Positions 23,907 through 33,104 of a stretch of DNA of 64,000 bases are shown piece after piece. The DNA is from Macrococcoides bohemicum (GTDB taxonomy: Bacteria > Bacillota > Bacilli > Staphylococcales > Staphylococcaceae): the NCBI RefSeq assembly GCF_042658685.1, contig NZ_JBHSQY010000002.1; one strand, 5' to 3'. The notes beneath the pieces are model-generated. The model worked only from the letters and a program-made list of their open reading frames with translations, was not told the origin of the DNA and did not search any database. A program made the translations under genes and the position numbers. Numbering within the stretch: position 1 is the first letter of the stretch; the number at the start of each line of letters is the position of its first letter.

Positions 23907-25580
23907 TTATTTTGACCAAATCTCTAAAGCAATTTTCGCTAAATTTTCTTGCCTTTTTTTGATATCATTAATTGACCAAGTTTGATGATTTATCAAATCA
24001 TTAGTTATTTTTATTTGTGAGTTTGCGTATATCTCCTTTTTATATTCAAATGTTTTATTAGTGGCATTTCTATTATATTCATCACCCAGTAAAGTTAAAT
24101 TACCTAACTTTTGTAAATTTTCTTCGTACTCGTCATTAGATATTTTCCAACCTTTAGATAGTTTCTTAGGCATGATGTGTTCAATATGAACTTTACTATT
24201 ATCATTGATAATTCTAGTTTCACTATTATAATAATTATTTATTGCTCTCAGAATATATCTAATAACTGCAGCCTTCTTCACTGAGAACTGACTGAATGCG
24301 TAATAGAATTCATCATCTGAAATTGTTTCTTTTTTAATTTCAGATATTATTTCATTCACATTTTTATGTCGATCCTTAAATTCGTCCTTATTTATTTCAA
24401 AGGCAATTTTTGAGAATGACATTTCATATTTATTCGCTACTTTTCCAGCTACAACAAAGTTTCTCACAACAAGACATTCGATTGAATTAAGGACTTTTAG
24501 TATATCTATTTCATCATAATCAGAAGCTACAAGAGATAGAATTATTGGGAAATAAGATTTTGTTCCAAGCACACTCATTTCTTGTATTTTTTCATTCAAC
24601 AGATTATTTGAAAAATAGATATTTTCTTTTGGATTGTTTAATGTAACATAAACTTCTGATAAAATAGCTAATTCGTCAACGATACGTTTTGCATCTTCTG
24701 GTGTAGTAACTTTCCTTCTTAAAGATTTATATAAATCTTTCTCTCTTATGAATTTATATTGTGAATTCCAATAATGTCTAATGAATTTAGTTGGTTCGAT
24801 TTTTCCAATCATATCTATCATAGAATTCCACTGTTCTTGTATCTCGTTGATTTTATTTCCAGCAATCCTAAATACATGATTTTTTAATAAATCTGAGGTT
24901 TCTAAATCTTTTCCTCTTGCATTAAGTGTTTCAAATATAATAAAAGCTTCATTTATATCATCTGTTTCAACATACATAACTAACATTTCTCTTATTAAAG
25001 ATTCATAGAGTTTTTTTATAGAAATAAATTTTTTGTTAGTATCACAGATATCATTTACATGTTTGTTAATTCTCTTTTTAAAATAATCACTAGCATCTAT
25101 AATACGCTGTTCAGATTTCGAAAGTTTTTTTGGATTTACAATTCTTTTCTCACTTGATTGAATATAATGTCTAAAGATCTCGAAATCACTCTTACCTAAA
25201 TGAAGACGTAACTCATTTGTATTATTAGAATATCTTCCTATATATTTTGAAGTGATGTCATCAACGGCATATTGCGCATCTTGATTTTTAAATTCTTTGA
25301 AAGCTGCTCTAAACGCATCTAATAGAATAATGATAGTTGATGTTCTCTGCTGTCCATCGATAATATATTTTCTTTTATCCTCTTTATTTGAATGTATTAC
25401 AATTTGCCCAAGAAAATGTGAATCTAATTCGGAGTCATCATGCATTTGGATTAAGTCCTCCCATAAATCATCCAGTTGACTTTCTTCCCATGAATATCCC
25501 CTTTGATATTCATGAATATAAAATATATCTTCTTGTAAAAATGATTCCACTTTTCTAAATGTAGCATTCTTAATACCCAT
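23907..25580 (-). CDS. DUF262/DUF1524 protein, GmrSD-like restriction enzyme
   Basis: A 557-residue protein with an N-terminal DUF262 domain (YQRGYSW at 25-31, DGQQRT at 75-80, a ParB-like nucleotide-dependent fold) and a C-terminal DUF1524 HNH nuclease (HIEHIMP at 465-471, then GNLTLLG and N..N..F..K). Fused proteins of this type include GmrSD-like type IV enzymes that cut modified phage DNA. The start ATG follows AAAGGAG. It is divergent from the GHKL operon and much richer in A and T than the flanking genes. Target specificity is unknown. Confidence 0.85.
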   Translation of the reverse strand: MGIKNATFRKVESFLQEDIFYIHEYQRGYSWEESQLDDLWEDLIQMHDDSELDSHFLGQIVIHSNKEDKRKYIIDGQQRTSTIIILLDAFRAAFKEFKNQDAQYAVDDITSKYIGRYSNNTNELRLHLGKSDFEIFRHYIQSSEKRIVNPKKLSKSEQRIIDASDYFKKRINKHVNDICDTNKKFISIKKLYESLIREMLVMYVETDDINEAFIIFETLNARGKDLETSDLLKNHVFRIAGNKINEIQEQWNSMIDMIGKIEPTKFIRHYWNSQYKFIREKDLYKSLRRKVTTPEDAKRIVDELAILSEVYVTLNNPKENIYFSNNLLNEKIQEMSVLGTKSYFPIILSLVASDYDEIDILKVLNSIECLVVRNFVVAGKVANKYEMSFSKIAFEINKDEFKDRHKNVNEIISEIKKETISDDEFYYAFSQFSVKKAAVIRYILRAINNYYNSETRIINDNSKVHIEHIMPKKLSKGWKISNDEYEENLQKLGNLTLLGDEYNRNATNKTFEYKKEIYANSQIKITNDLINHQTWSINDIKKRQENLAKIALEIWSK

Positions 25581-25780
25581 AGTTATTATACTCCTTTGTT
25601 ATGTATATAACAAAATTACCATAGTAAGTAATTATGATCAATTTAATAATACATTGTGTAATGATAAATAGTTATTAATAAAAAAGTATAAATATATATA
25701 ATTATATTGATCTTTTCCAATTTTATAATTAAATTATTTATATACGTATAGATTATTTTATTTAAAAAAAGGGTGATAAT
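25581..25780. promoter_or_regulatory. divergent AT-rich promoter region
   Basis: The 200 bp between the DUF262 gene and the GHKL operon must carry both promoters. Many TATA-like runs prevent a confident choice. Confidence 0.4.
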
Positions 25781-27682
25781 ATGGGGAATCAAATTCAGTT
25801 CGCATCAATAGATTATATGGAGGTAGCTACTTTTGATAATTCATTAGAGCATTTTCATAGAAATGGAATAAAGGGTACTATTAAAGAAAATATACAAAAT
25901 GCATTAGATGCTAGGTTAAATGAAAATAAGCCAGTAAAAGTAACAATTAGAATGAATGAAGTAGATAAATCTATTTTACCTGGTATTGACGAAATTTTTG
26001 AACATATAAATTCTTTAGAGGGACATAACAATTACACGATAGAAACAATAAATTATATGAAAACAAAAATAGAGGATAAGACTGTACCAATTCTTTCTTT
26101 TGAGGATAGTAATTCAAAAGGATTAACTGGGGCCAAAAATGGACAATCTAATAGTAAACAAGACACATATGGCATATATGCGTATAATAAAGGCGTTCAT
26201 TTTGTAGAAGGTGATTCCACAAAAGAAATTAAACGTGGAGGATCTCATGGTATTGGAAAAATTGCTAATAATGCTGCCTCAGATATTCATTTAATGTATT
26301 TTGCCAATTGCGACAATGAAAATAATCAGCATCTAGGTGGCACTATACAATTAATAGAGCACAAACTAAATAATAAAAATTATAGAGCTACGGGATACTA
26401 TTCGGATGTATCAGAAAATAATGGCAAGTTAATACCTTTTGAAAATATAGTGAAACATGAAGCATTTGAAAAAAAAACACGAGGTCTTAAAATAATTATT
26501 CCTTATGTCAGAGAAGAGTTTTTTAAGTTTGATGAAATTATAACAGCGGTGTGTGATAATTTTTTCTTGGCAATTCTTGAACATAATTTAGCAGTAGAAG
26601 TTTTTGATGTTGATAATGAACAAACCATCATTAATCATGAAACAATAAAAGAACTAGTGCAAGATACAAGATTTTATAAAACAGATTATAGTGATATGAA
26701 AAAGATTTTTACACCTCTATATGTAAATACTTTGAATAATAACAAACCTTTAAAATTTGAAGTATCAAATAATACTGATACATATCAATTTAAATTATAT
26801 TTTGTTTATAATCCTGAAATTATAGTAGGAAGAGTAGCAATCTTTAGAACAATAGGTATGAAAATAGAGGATTTCGGTGTAATAAACAATAAAAGGAAAC
26901 CTTTTAATGCTGTATTAGTCGGTGGGGATAAAGAGGATGAATATTTAAAGTCTTTAGAGAATGAATCCCATACCCAAATTTCATATGAAGATATTAGAGA
27001 TGAATATGAAAAGAAAAATGCTAAAAAATTTATATCAAATCTGCATAAGGAACTGTCTAGAATAATTGAAGAAAATTTTAATAAAAATAATCCTACAGAT
27101 GGAAAGTTAGAAACAGACGATTTAATTTATGAAACTGAAACTAGTTTTAGAAATATGTTAGAAAGTAGTTCAGAGAAAGTTACAATAAGCGGTGGGAAAA
27201 CATTATTAAAAAGAAATGTGAAAGAAAAAAGAGAAAAAAAAGGTGGATCAACAAAGAATAAAAAAGTTGATAAAAATAAAAATAGAAAGCCACGTAAGAT
27301 TAAAAGTGATGATGATTCTACCACAGAACTGTTTATAACTCCTACAGATGCTGTTTCGAGAATAACTATTGGCCAAGATGAAATTATTTCAATTGATTTA
27401 AGTAAAGTTGGAGTAGATTATACTGAAATTAATGGAGTTAATTTGTGTAACCTTATTTTCAAAGTTGTAGATGGTAATGGTGAAATAGTAAAGGATATAT
27501 TTGATTTCTCGAGATATGCTATAAGAATAAATGATCTAGTTTCTAACCGTACGTATCAGTACGATATGAATAAGGTAAAGAATATTAATATGAACAATCA
27601 GCAAATCCAAATAAGGATTGCATTGAAGAATAATTCTTTGAGTAGGCTTAAATTTACTTATGAAGTGGAAGTGGAGAAATGA
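25781..27682 (+). CDS. GHKL (HATPase) ATP-binding protein, first gene of a probable defence operon
   Basis: A 633-residue protein. The N-terminal GHKL ATPase shows the N-box KENIQNALDA (35-44), the metal/ATP loop SFEDSNSKGL (106-115) and the glycine lid GGSHGIGK (153-160). A middle region containing FRTIGMKIED resembles the transducer part of MutL/MORC-like prokaryotic ATPases. A lysine-rich linker (about 478-510) separates it from a C-terminal beta-rich domain. There is no kinase dimerisation domain, so it is not a sensor kinase. ATG follows AAAGGGTGAT and the stop overlaps the next start (ATGA). A role in phage defence is inferred from family and location. Confidence 0.78.
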   Translation: MGNQIQFASIDYMEVATFDNSLEHFHRNGIKGTIKENIQNALDARLNENKPVKVTIRMNEVDKSILPGIDEIFEHINSLEGHNNYTIETINYMKTKIEDKTVPILSFEDSNSKGLTGAKNGQSNSKQDTYGIYAYNKGVHFVEGDSTKEIKRGGSHGIGKIANNAASDIHLMYFANCDNENNQHLGGTIQLIEHKLNNKNYRATGYYSDVSENNGKLIPFENIVKHEAFEKKTRGLKIIIPYVREEFFKFDEIITAVCDNFFLAILEHNLAVEVFDVDNEQTIINHETIKELVQDTRFYKTDYSDMKKIFTPLYVNTLNNNKPLKFEVSNNTDTYQFKLYFVYNPEIIVGRVAIFRTIGMKIEDFGVINNKRKPFNAVLVGGDKEDEYLKSLENESHTQISYEDIRDEYEKKNAKKFISNLHKELSRIIEENFNKNNPTDGKLETDDLIYETETSFRNMLESSSEKVTISGGKTLLKRNVKEKREKKGGSTKNKKVDKNKNRKPRKIKSDDDSTTELFITPTDAVSRITIGQDEIISIDLSKVGVDYTEINGVNLCNLIFKVVDGNGEIVKDIFDFSRYAIRINDLVSNRTYQYDMNKVKNINMNNQQIQIRIALKNNSLSRLKFTYEVEVEK

Positions 27683-28533
27683 TTTACAATAAAGATGCTG
27701 CATTTTCTTACCCTATTTTAACCAATAATTCTAATAGCTATAAAAATAGTTCATTTTTATTAGATGTTAATTTGTTGGATGACAATGATAATTTTATATT
27801 TAATATTAGTTATGAAATTGAGAACAATTTTATTAAAGAGCTTATTAATAATAATAAAGCAGTATTAATTTTTATTGTTCAATCCAAGGATAATTATTTT
27901 ACAAAGTTAAAAAATGGCCAAAAAACTATAATAATTCCTAAAAATAGAATCTCTATGTCAAATTCAACCGTTATACAATTACATATTCAATCATTAGAAC
28001 AGGTAAGTTTCATAGATTGTAAAGAATTGACACAGTTTTATGATAAATATAAAGATAGGTTATATATTAATAAACATATGCTACTTGGATACTCTAATAT
28101 TGTAAAGTATCAAGGTTCTGAGAATAAACCTTTAACATTATTTGAAACTTCTATTGCAAAGAATCAAGATGCTGCTTTTAAAGTTGAGTTGGGTTCAGAA
28201 ACAATTATATTGAAATTTAATGACGAAAATTTACTTATGAGGTCATCTGTTCAGAATAAAAATATTATGAATATGTATTTATATAATGGTTTATATAGAG
28301 CAATTGAAAAGTTTATAGAGGTTAATAACTCTGATGAAGAATATATAGATGTAGATACTATAAATACAAATCAAACTAATGGATTAAATCAAAAAATATT
28401 AGATCTTATAATAAATAAAGGTATTGAAGAAATTAATCCAGATGATATAGACGGACTAATTTCTAAAATATCTAATAAATTAGTTGAAAAATTTGTGAAT
28501 AGCATTGAAGGGATTGTTAATTGTGGAGATTAG
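27679..28533 (+). CDS. unrecognised protein, second gene of the GHKL operon
   Basis: A 284-residue acidic, asparagine-rich protein. The first 130 residues look beta-rich (DAAFSYPILTNNSNSY, then alternating hydrophobic strands); the last third is helical. It has no signal peptide, membrane segment or recognised nuclease motif. Its ATG overlaps the stop of the ATPase gene, which argues for coupled translation and a stoichiometric partner. I do not recognise a family. Confidence 0.65.
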   Translation: MIYNKDAAFSYPILTNNSNSYKNSSFLLDVNLLDDNDNFIFNISYEIENNFIKELINNNKAVLIFIVQSKDNYFTKLKNGQKTIIIPKNRISMSNSTVIQLHIQSLEQVSFIDCKELTQFYDKYKDRLYINKHMLLGYSNIVKYQGSENKPLTLFETSIAKNQDAAFKVELGSETIILKFNDENLLMRSSVQNKNIMNMYLYNGLYRAIEKFIEVNNSDEEYIDVDTINTNQTNGLNQKILDLIINKGIEEINPDDIDGLISKISNKLVEKFVNSIEGIVNCGD

Positions 28534-29260
28534 GTTGTTGAGCAAAGGATATAAAAATAATGAAGAACTATATAAAGACTTTATAAATGATTCTTTAGAT
28601 TTTAATAAAGAGTATTTTTCGGAAGATAGTATTTTTATAAATGATGTTGATGATTTTCCAATATATATTGCCAAAGGTACAGATAAAGAGAAGTTATTAG
28701 ATTTTAAAGAGGCAATTCTTGCATTAAAAAAGTTTGTAAATGAAACTGAACGAGATATCCATTTGAATGAGACTTTTTGGCATTCATTACTAATAACAAA
28801 AAAACGTAACTATTTAATAAATAAATATCCAAGCATCGAAGATTCAATTAAAGATTTTAATAATATTGTTATAAAGAAATTTGATTGGGAAAATTATATT
28901 TATAAATGTGTTCTTGCAGCTGAATATATAAACGACGCGAATTTTAATGATAATGAAATAGATGAAAAATATATAAAATTAATTTATGAAAATTTAGATA
29001 TTTATAATTACATAATTAAATATACTATTTTCCGTAATTCGGAATTTATTATTAAAGTATTAACTGTAATTGATGAAGAAGATTTATCTACTAAATTAAA
29101 AGCAAAAATCAAGAATAGAGATGATTTAGGAAATGATGAAAGATACGGTAGAAAAGTAATTTACGAATTGAACAAAAATTACCCAGTTATAATGTCACCA
29201 TTCCTAGAAAAAGAAGAGTTAAAGAACGAGATTTATAATGCCTTAGCATTGTATGAATAA
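28523..29260 (+). CDS. unrecognised protein, third gene of the GHKL operon
   Basis: GTG 28523, nine bases after AAGGGA, is the likely start; it overlaps the previous gene by 11 bp. The 245-residue product is mostly alpha-helical and strongly charged, with LNETFWHSLLITKKRNYLINKY-like aromatic-basic helices in the middle. No known catalytic motif is visible. The coupled order ATPase, beta-rich protein, helical protein suggests one complex. A terminator follows. Confidence 0.6.
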   Translation: MEIRLLSKGYKNNEELYKDFINDSLDFNKEYFSEDSIFINDVDDFPIYIAKGTDKEKLLDFKEAILALKKFVNETERDIHLNETFWHSLLITKKRNYLINKYPSIEDSIKDFNNIVIKKFDWENYIYKCVLAAEYINDANFNDNEIDEKYIKLIYENLDIYNYIIKYTIFRNSEFIIKVLTVIDEEDLSTKLKAKIKNRDDLGNDERYGRKVIYELNKNYPVIMSPFLEKEELKNEIYNALALYE

Positions 29261-29274
29261 GTAATAATAAAAAG

Positions 29275-29325
29275 ACTGAGAAGATGTTTATAATTAACTA
29301 AATAACTCTTCTCAGTTTTACTGTT
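29275..29325. terminator. bidirectional terminator after the GHKL operon
   Basis: ACTGAGAAG/CTTCTCAGT stem with a 24-base loop, A-run on the left and T-run on the right. It separates convergent genes. Confidence 0.7.
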
Positions 29326-29342
29326 ATTTTTAAAATAAAAAT

Positions 29343-31280
29343 TTAGTACTCCTCTAAATCTTCAGCTACGTAACTAATATCATATTTGGCTTCATAATTT
29401 TGAACTAAATTAATTACTTTATTAGCGATATAATTATTTAACTCATTATTTACACAATAAATGTAGCAGCCCTTTTGTCCGCGAGTCATGAGCGTTCTAT
29501 AAGTATTTCTGATGATTTCATCAGCGAGTTTTTCATAATGTTCTTTGTTTTCTTTAATACCTTTTTTAATGCCTTTTAAAGATTGATCGGTTTTGGCACG
29601 TTTCGTGTAATCAGTGATAATTTTGCCATTTTCCATTCTCAAATCATTACCTATAATAACACCAACATAATCAAATTCTAATCCTTGTGCAGTATGAATA
29701 CAGCCTATTTCATGCACAGAATCTGTTCCTATTGCCCAAGGTCCTTTACTACTTAAATTCCAACTCATGCCAAAGTTAAATTCAGGAATTTCAATGTCTT
29801 TAACTTCAGACTTATCTTTTCCATCTTTCTTCCATTCCCAACAGTAACCTGCCATCATTCTAGCTTTATTGTTACGTTGATTTAGGAGTTGAATAGATTC
29901 ATACATTTTTTGTGGGTCATCAAAAACTTGTAATTTATAATCAAAGCCTTCAAAGCCATCTTCATTAGCAGTTTCTCTTATTCCTAATAAGTCATCTAAC
30001 CAAGCTAAATAACCATCGGAACCATTACATCTGAATTGTGATTGAAGTTCCATTTCAGTAACCTCACTTCCTAGTAATTCAGTATATTTTTTAATTTCAT
30101 CAATTGAACCTATATCTTTTAAGGTTACTTTCTGGTGTTCATCAATAAAAAATAATGAGAATTTAGATGCAAAGATAATTTCTTTAATTTGGTTTTCTCC
30201 TAAATTCGAAAACAAGCCAGATTTTTCGTTTAATCGGTGTGATTCATCAACAATTAATGCATCGAATTCATTTTCAGGTGCATTAATATAACTTCCACTA
30301 CCTTTAAATAAATTATCGATTTGAGTCTTTTTAAAATCTTGTTTTAATTTTATAGAGTATACATCACGTGGTGCTGCATTTTTGGTAACATACTGTGCTA
30401 CCATAGATCTACGTGTCAATTCTACTAATAAATTTATTGCTAATACTGACTTCCCTGTTCCAGGACCTCCTTTTACAATTAGTGTTTGACGCGTATTTGT
30501 TCTTAAAGCTTTTTCTGCTAATTGAAGGGCGGTTTCATAAACAACCTTTTGCTCATCAATCATTATAAACTCTTCATTACCTTGTAACATACTCAATAGA
30601 GTGTCTTGTAGAGATTTTGAAGGTCTAATTTTCCCGTTTTCAATTTTATAAATACCTTCTTTATTATCACCATATTTAATATATTTCTTGATGAAGTTTC
30701 GAAGTTTAGAAGATTGACCCTTAGTAAATATAGGAGCTTTTTCAACATAGAATGAATAACTCTTATCTAACAGAGGATCTCCTAGTTCAGCATCTGAAAT
30801 GTAATTATGTAAATAGGCAGAAGGAATTATGTTAATATTTTCATTTTGAACAGTTTGATTATAGTCTTCTATTAAAGAAGCATATGACCAAGCTTGATAA
30901 GAAGGATGTGTTGTCTCAGCAAGACCATGTTGGAATCTCGTTCTTACAATACCTTCTTTGTCTACTTTTTCTACCGTGTTCCACTGTTTCAATTCTATAA
31001 CGATAACGTTAGAATGCGTCTCGTCTTTACCACTAATTAAGAAATCCACACGTCTAGATGTATAGGGGATCTTAAATTCAATAGCAACACCTGAATCTTC
31101 GGGTATACCAGCATCTTGCATAACTCGATACATATACTGCATAGAATTATCCCACGAACGAACTTCACGTTCATTGATATTACCAATTTTTGCTCTGTAA
31201 TTTTTAATAATATTGTTGACAAGTGTTTCTTCATATACATCATTGATAAATTCTTTCTTTGTAGCTTCATAAATAATCAT
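29343..31280 (-). CDS. PD-(D/E)XK nuclease-DUF2075 helicase fusion
   Basis: A 645-residue protein. The N-terminal region carries a PD-(D/E)XK nuclease core (RRVDFLISG at 76-84, then VIVIELKQW with ELK at 96-98). The C-terminal part is a DUF2075/Schlafen group 3-like SF1 helicase, with Walker A GGPGTGKS (271-278), Walker B IVDESH (343-348) and an IHTAQGLEFDYVG motif near residue 530. Such proteins are common in defence regions. ATG lies after AGGGGG. It is divergent from a MazG-like gene 60 bp away. Action on phage DNA or RNA is inferred. Confidence 0.83.
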   Translation of the reverse strand: MIIYEATKKEFINDVYEETLVNNIIKNYRAKIGNINEREVRSWDNSMQYMYRVMQDAGIPEDSGVAIEFKIPYTSRRVDFLISGKDETHSNVIVIELKQWNTVEKVDKEGIVRTRFQHGLAETTHPSYQAWSYASLIEDYNQTVQNENINIIPSAYLHNYISDAELGDPLLDKSYSFYVEKAPIFTKGQSSKLRNFIKKYIKYGDNKEGIYKIENGKIRPSKSLQDTLLSMLQGNEEFIMIDEQKVVYETALQLAEKALRTNTRQTLIVKGGPGTGKSVLAINLLVELTRRSMVAQYVTKNAAPRDVYSIKLKQDFKKTQIDNLFKGSGSYINAPENEFDALIVDESHRLNEKSGLFSNLGENQIKEIIFASKFSLFFIDEHQKVTLKDIGSIDEIKKYTELLGSEVTEMELQSQFRCNGSDGYLAWLDDLLGIRETANEDGFEGFDYKLQVFDDPQKMYESIQLLNQRNNKARMMAGYCWEWKKDGKDKSEVKDIEIPEFNFGMSWNLSSKGPWAIGTDSVHEIGCIHTAQGLEFDYVGVIIGNDLRMENGKIITDYTKRAKTDQSLKGIKKGIKENKEHYEKLADEIIRNTYRTLMTRGQKGCYIYCVNNELNNYIANKVINLVQNYEAKYDISYVAEDLEEY

Positions 31281-31341
31281 ATATTTCCCCCTTAGTCTCT
31301 TACTATTTATTATATAATAATAGAAAAAGGATGTGGCAGAA

Positions 31342-31635
31342 ATGAATCAAGAAATTATAGAATTAATTAATGAATTTCGAGAAGAACGTGGTTGGAAACA
31401 ATATCATAACCCTAAAGATCTTGCTTTATCACTTACGCTAGAATCATCTGAGTTGTTAGAGAATTTTCAATGGATTTCTAGTGATGAAGCGGTACAAAAG
31501 AATAGACAAAATATTGCTGAAGAACTAGCAGATGTATTTATTTATGGTATTCAACTAGCAGAAGAAATGAATTTTGATATTGAAGAAATTATTAGAATGA
31601 AAGTTAAAATGAATGGAGATAAATATCCTAAATAA
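31342..31635 (+). CDS. MazG-like nucleotide pyrophosphohydrolase
   Basis: ATG 31342, spaced 11 bases from AAAGG, is preferred over the in-frame GTG 31333. The 97-residue all-helical protein carries the MazG/RS21-C6 motifs: LESSELLENFQW (ExxE) and EELADVFIYG (ExxD). Such enzymes hydrolyse non-canonical or modified NTPs to NMP and pyrophosphate. Its divergent pairing with the DUF2075 helicase suggests a joint function. It is the last gene of the AT-rich island; a truncated gene starts six bases later. Confidence 0.85.
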   Translation: MNQEIIELINEFREERGWKQYHNPKDLALSLTLESSELLENFQWISSDEAVQKNRQNIAEELADVFIYGIQLAEEMNFDIEEIIRMKVKMNGDKYPK

Positions 31636-31641
31636 TAATGA

Positions 31642-32445
31642 AACAGGTCAACGGATAGATATATAGCGTATCAAACTACGGATCAGGCGATTCGTGGAGC
31701 AATGTCTAATCTTGATTCCTCAGTATATTACTATGATAGTGTTAATGTTTCAAAAGGCTACACAATGTTAAGTACAGGACAAATGTCTTACAGAGGAACT
31801 TCAAGTGATATTACTATTAATGTAAAAGCTTATGTGGATTATAATAAACCTGTGGTAGTTGATAGACCGACGACAGAAAGACCGACGACAGAGAAACCAA
31901 CTACAGAGAAACCAACTACAGAAAAGCCAGTCTCATCTGTGAAACCTAAACCTGTAAAAAATTCAAAGCCAGTTGTTAATCCTATAGATGACAATGATAT
32001 TAAAATTACAGGTAAAGCAAAGTCTGGTAGTACGGTCTATGTACTTGTGAAGAATAAAGTTATAGGTAAAGGGAATGCTAAAAACGGAAAGTATAGTATT
32101 TCGGTGAAAAAACAAAAAGCAGGAACTACAGTTAGTATCTATTCTGTTTATAAAAAGGTAAAAAGTTCAACAGTAACTACCAAGGTGCTAGATAAAACAC
32201 CTCCAAGCTTTACGAAATTAAATAAGGTTACAACAAAATCAAGAGCGGTTACAGGAAAAGGTGAAAATTCTGCATTTGTAACAGTAATTAAGAATCGTAA
32301 AGTGATTGCTAATGGCAAAGTGAATTCTAAAGGAACGTTCAACTTAAAAATTAAAGGTCAAAAGAAAGGGACTGTATTAACTGTATATCTGAAAGATAAA
32401 GCTGGTAATAGTAGCAAGAAGTCGATAAAAGTTACAGTAAAATAA
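31642..32445 (+). pseudogene. 5'-truncated surface protein with Thr-Pro stalk and Ig-like domains
   Basis: An open frame runs from just after a TGA at 31639-31641. Translation could only begin internally (ATG 31702), without a ribosome site. The product has no signal peptide, yet its content is extracellular: PTTEK repeats (31867-31926), then two bacterial Ig-like modules with the ITGKAKSGSTVYVLVKN and VTGKGENSAFVTVIKN pattern. The missing front half and position directly after the defence island suggest that insertion or deletion removed the 5' end. A strong terminator still follows. Confidence 0.75.
31867..31926 (+). repeat. four 15-bp PTTEK codon repeats
   Basis: Four in-frame 15-bp units encode PTTER/PTTEK, a proline-threonine stalk typical of wall or surface proteins. 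Confidence 0.9.
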
Positions 32446-32466
32446 TCTAAAAGTTTTATAAATAGT

Positions 32467-32508
32467 AATGCCATCTTTTGTTGTAAACAACAAAAGATGG
32501 CATTTTTT
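32467..32508 (+). terminator. strong terminator
   Basis: Perfect 17-bp stem (aatgccatcttttgttg and complement) with a TAAA loop and T-run. Confidence 0.93.
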
Positions 32509-32552
32509 AATTATAAATAAAAGATCAAATATTAGAAAAAGAAAGGGCCATT

Positions 32553-32813
32553 ATGTCTAAATTAAACAAGAATTTCCTAAGGGGTGGTGCTAGTGAAGGT
32601 GCATTTCGTATAGAATATAGCCTAGGTCAACAAATGCTATCACCTGTAGATTATCGTTTCGAAGACATCGCAGTACCTTTATGGAATGAGGTGAATCCAG
32701 GCATGGAAATAGAATCAATATATGATGGATATGATGATGCTATGGAAGCGATATCAGAAGATTTAAAGGCAATGAATTTTGATAAGTACATTTATACATG
32801 GGATAAATTATAA
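32553..32813 (+). CDS. small acidic hypothetical protein
   Basis: An 86-residue protein starting at ATG after GAAAGGG. It is acidic and rich in aromatics (LWNEVNPGMEIESIYDGYDDAME), with no signal peptide or membrane segment. It stands alone between terminators. I do not recognise it. Confidence 0.6.
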   Translation: MSKLNKNFLRGGASEGAFRIEYSLGQQMLSPVDYRFEDIAVPLWNEVNPGMEIESIYDGYDDAMEAISEDLKAMNFDKYIYTWDKL

Positions 32814-32844
32814 GGGATACTGAGGTTTGTTTAAACAAATTAAA

Positions 32845-32880
32845 AAGCAAGATTTCTATATGTAGAAATCTTGCTTTAAA
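32845..32880 (+). terminator. terminator after the small acidic gene
   Basis: Fourteen-bp stem aagcaagatttcta and complement with a TATG loop; the T-run after it is short. Confidence 0.75.
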
Positions 32881-32913
32881 ATACGTAACTTAACTAAAAG
32901 TTTCGACTTTTGT

Positions 32914-32941
32914 GTTCACTCTAGACAGGTGAACTTTTTTT
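32914..32941 (+). terminator. second terminator-like hairpin
   Basis: GTTCAC/GTGAAC stem with a nine-base loop and seven T residues. Confidence 0.6.
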
Positions 32942-32980
32942 ATCACTAAAAGGTTTGGTTTTACAGAATATATTTTAATA

Positions 32981-33082
32981 TTAATATTCTATGTTTGGCA
33001 TTGCGTTTACTTGTTTTTGATAACGCTTAAGCGCATAAAAACCAGCACCACTAATAATTGTTACGATTAATAATTTTTTCAA
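32981..33082 (-). CDS. small single-span membrane protein
   Basis: A 33-residue open frame. With TTG 33082 as start the site AAAGGA is nine bases upstream; an in-frame ATG at 33091 overlaps that site. The N-terminus is hydrophobic (KKLLIVTIISGAGFYAL), followed by a basic segment KRYQKQ and a short tail, as in small membrane proteins with one helix. It lies 22 bp downstream of mqo on the same strand and may be cotranscribed. Function unknown. Confidence 0.5.
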   Translation of the reverse strand: MKKLLIVTIISGAGFYALKRYQKQVNAMPNIEY

Positions 33083-33104
33083 GCTCACCATTCCTTTATT
33101 TTAG

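Noticed and set aside
25781..27682. Reading the GHKL protein as a two-component sensor kinase or as Hsp90
   Set aside because: No dimerisation/phosphoacceptor helix, no response regulator nearby, and the middle and C-terminal domains do not match Hsp90.
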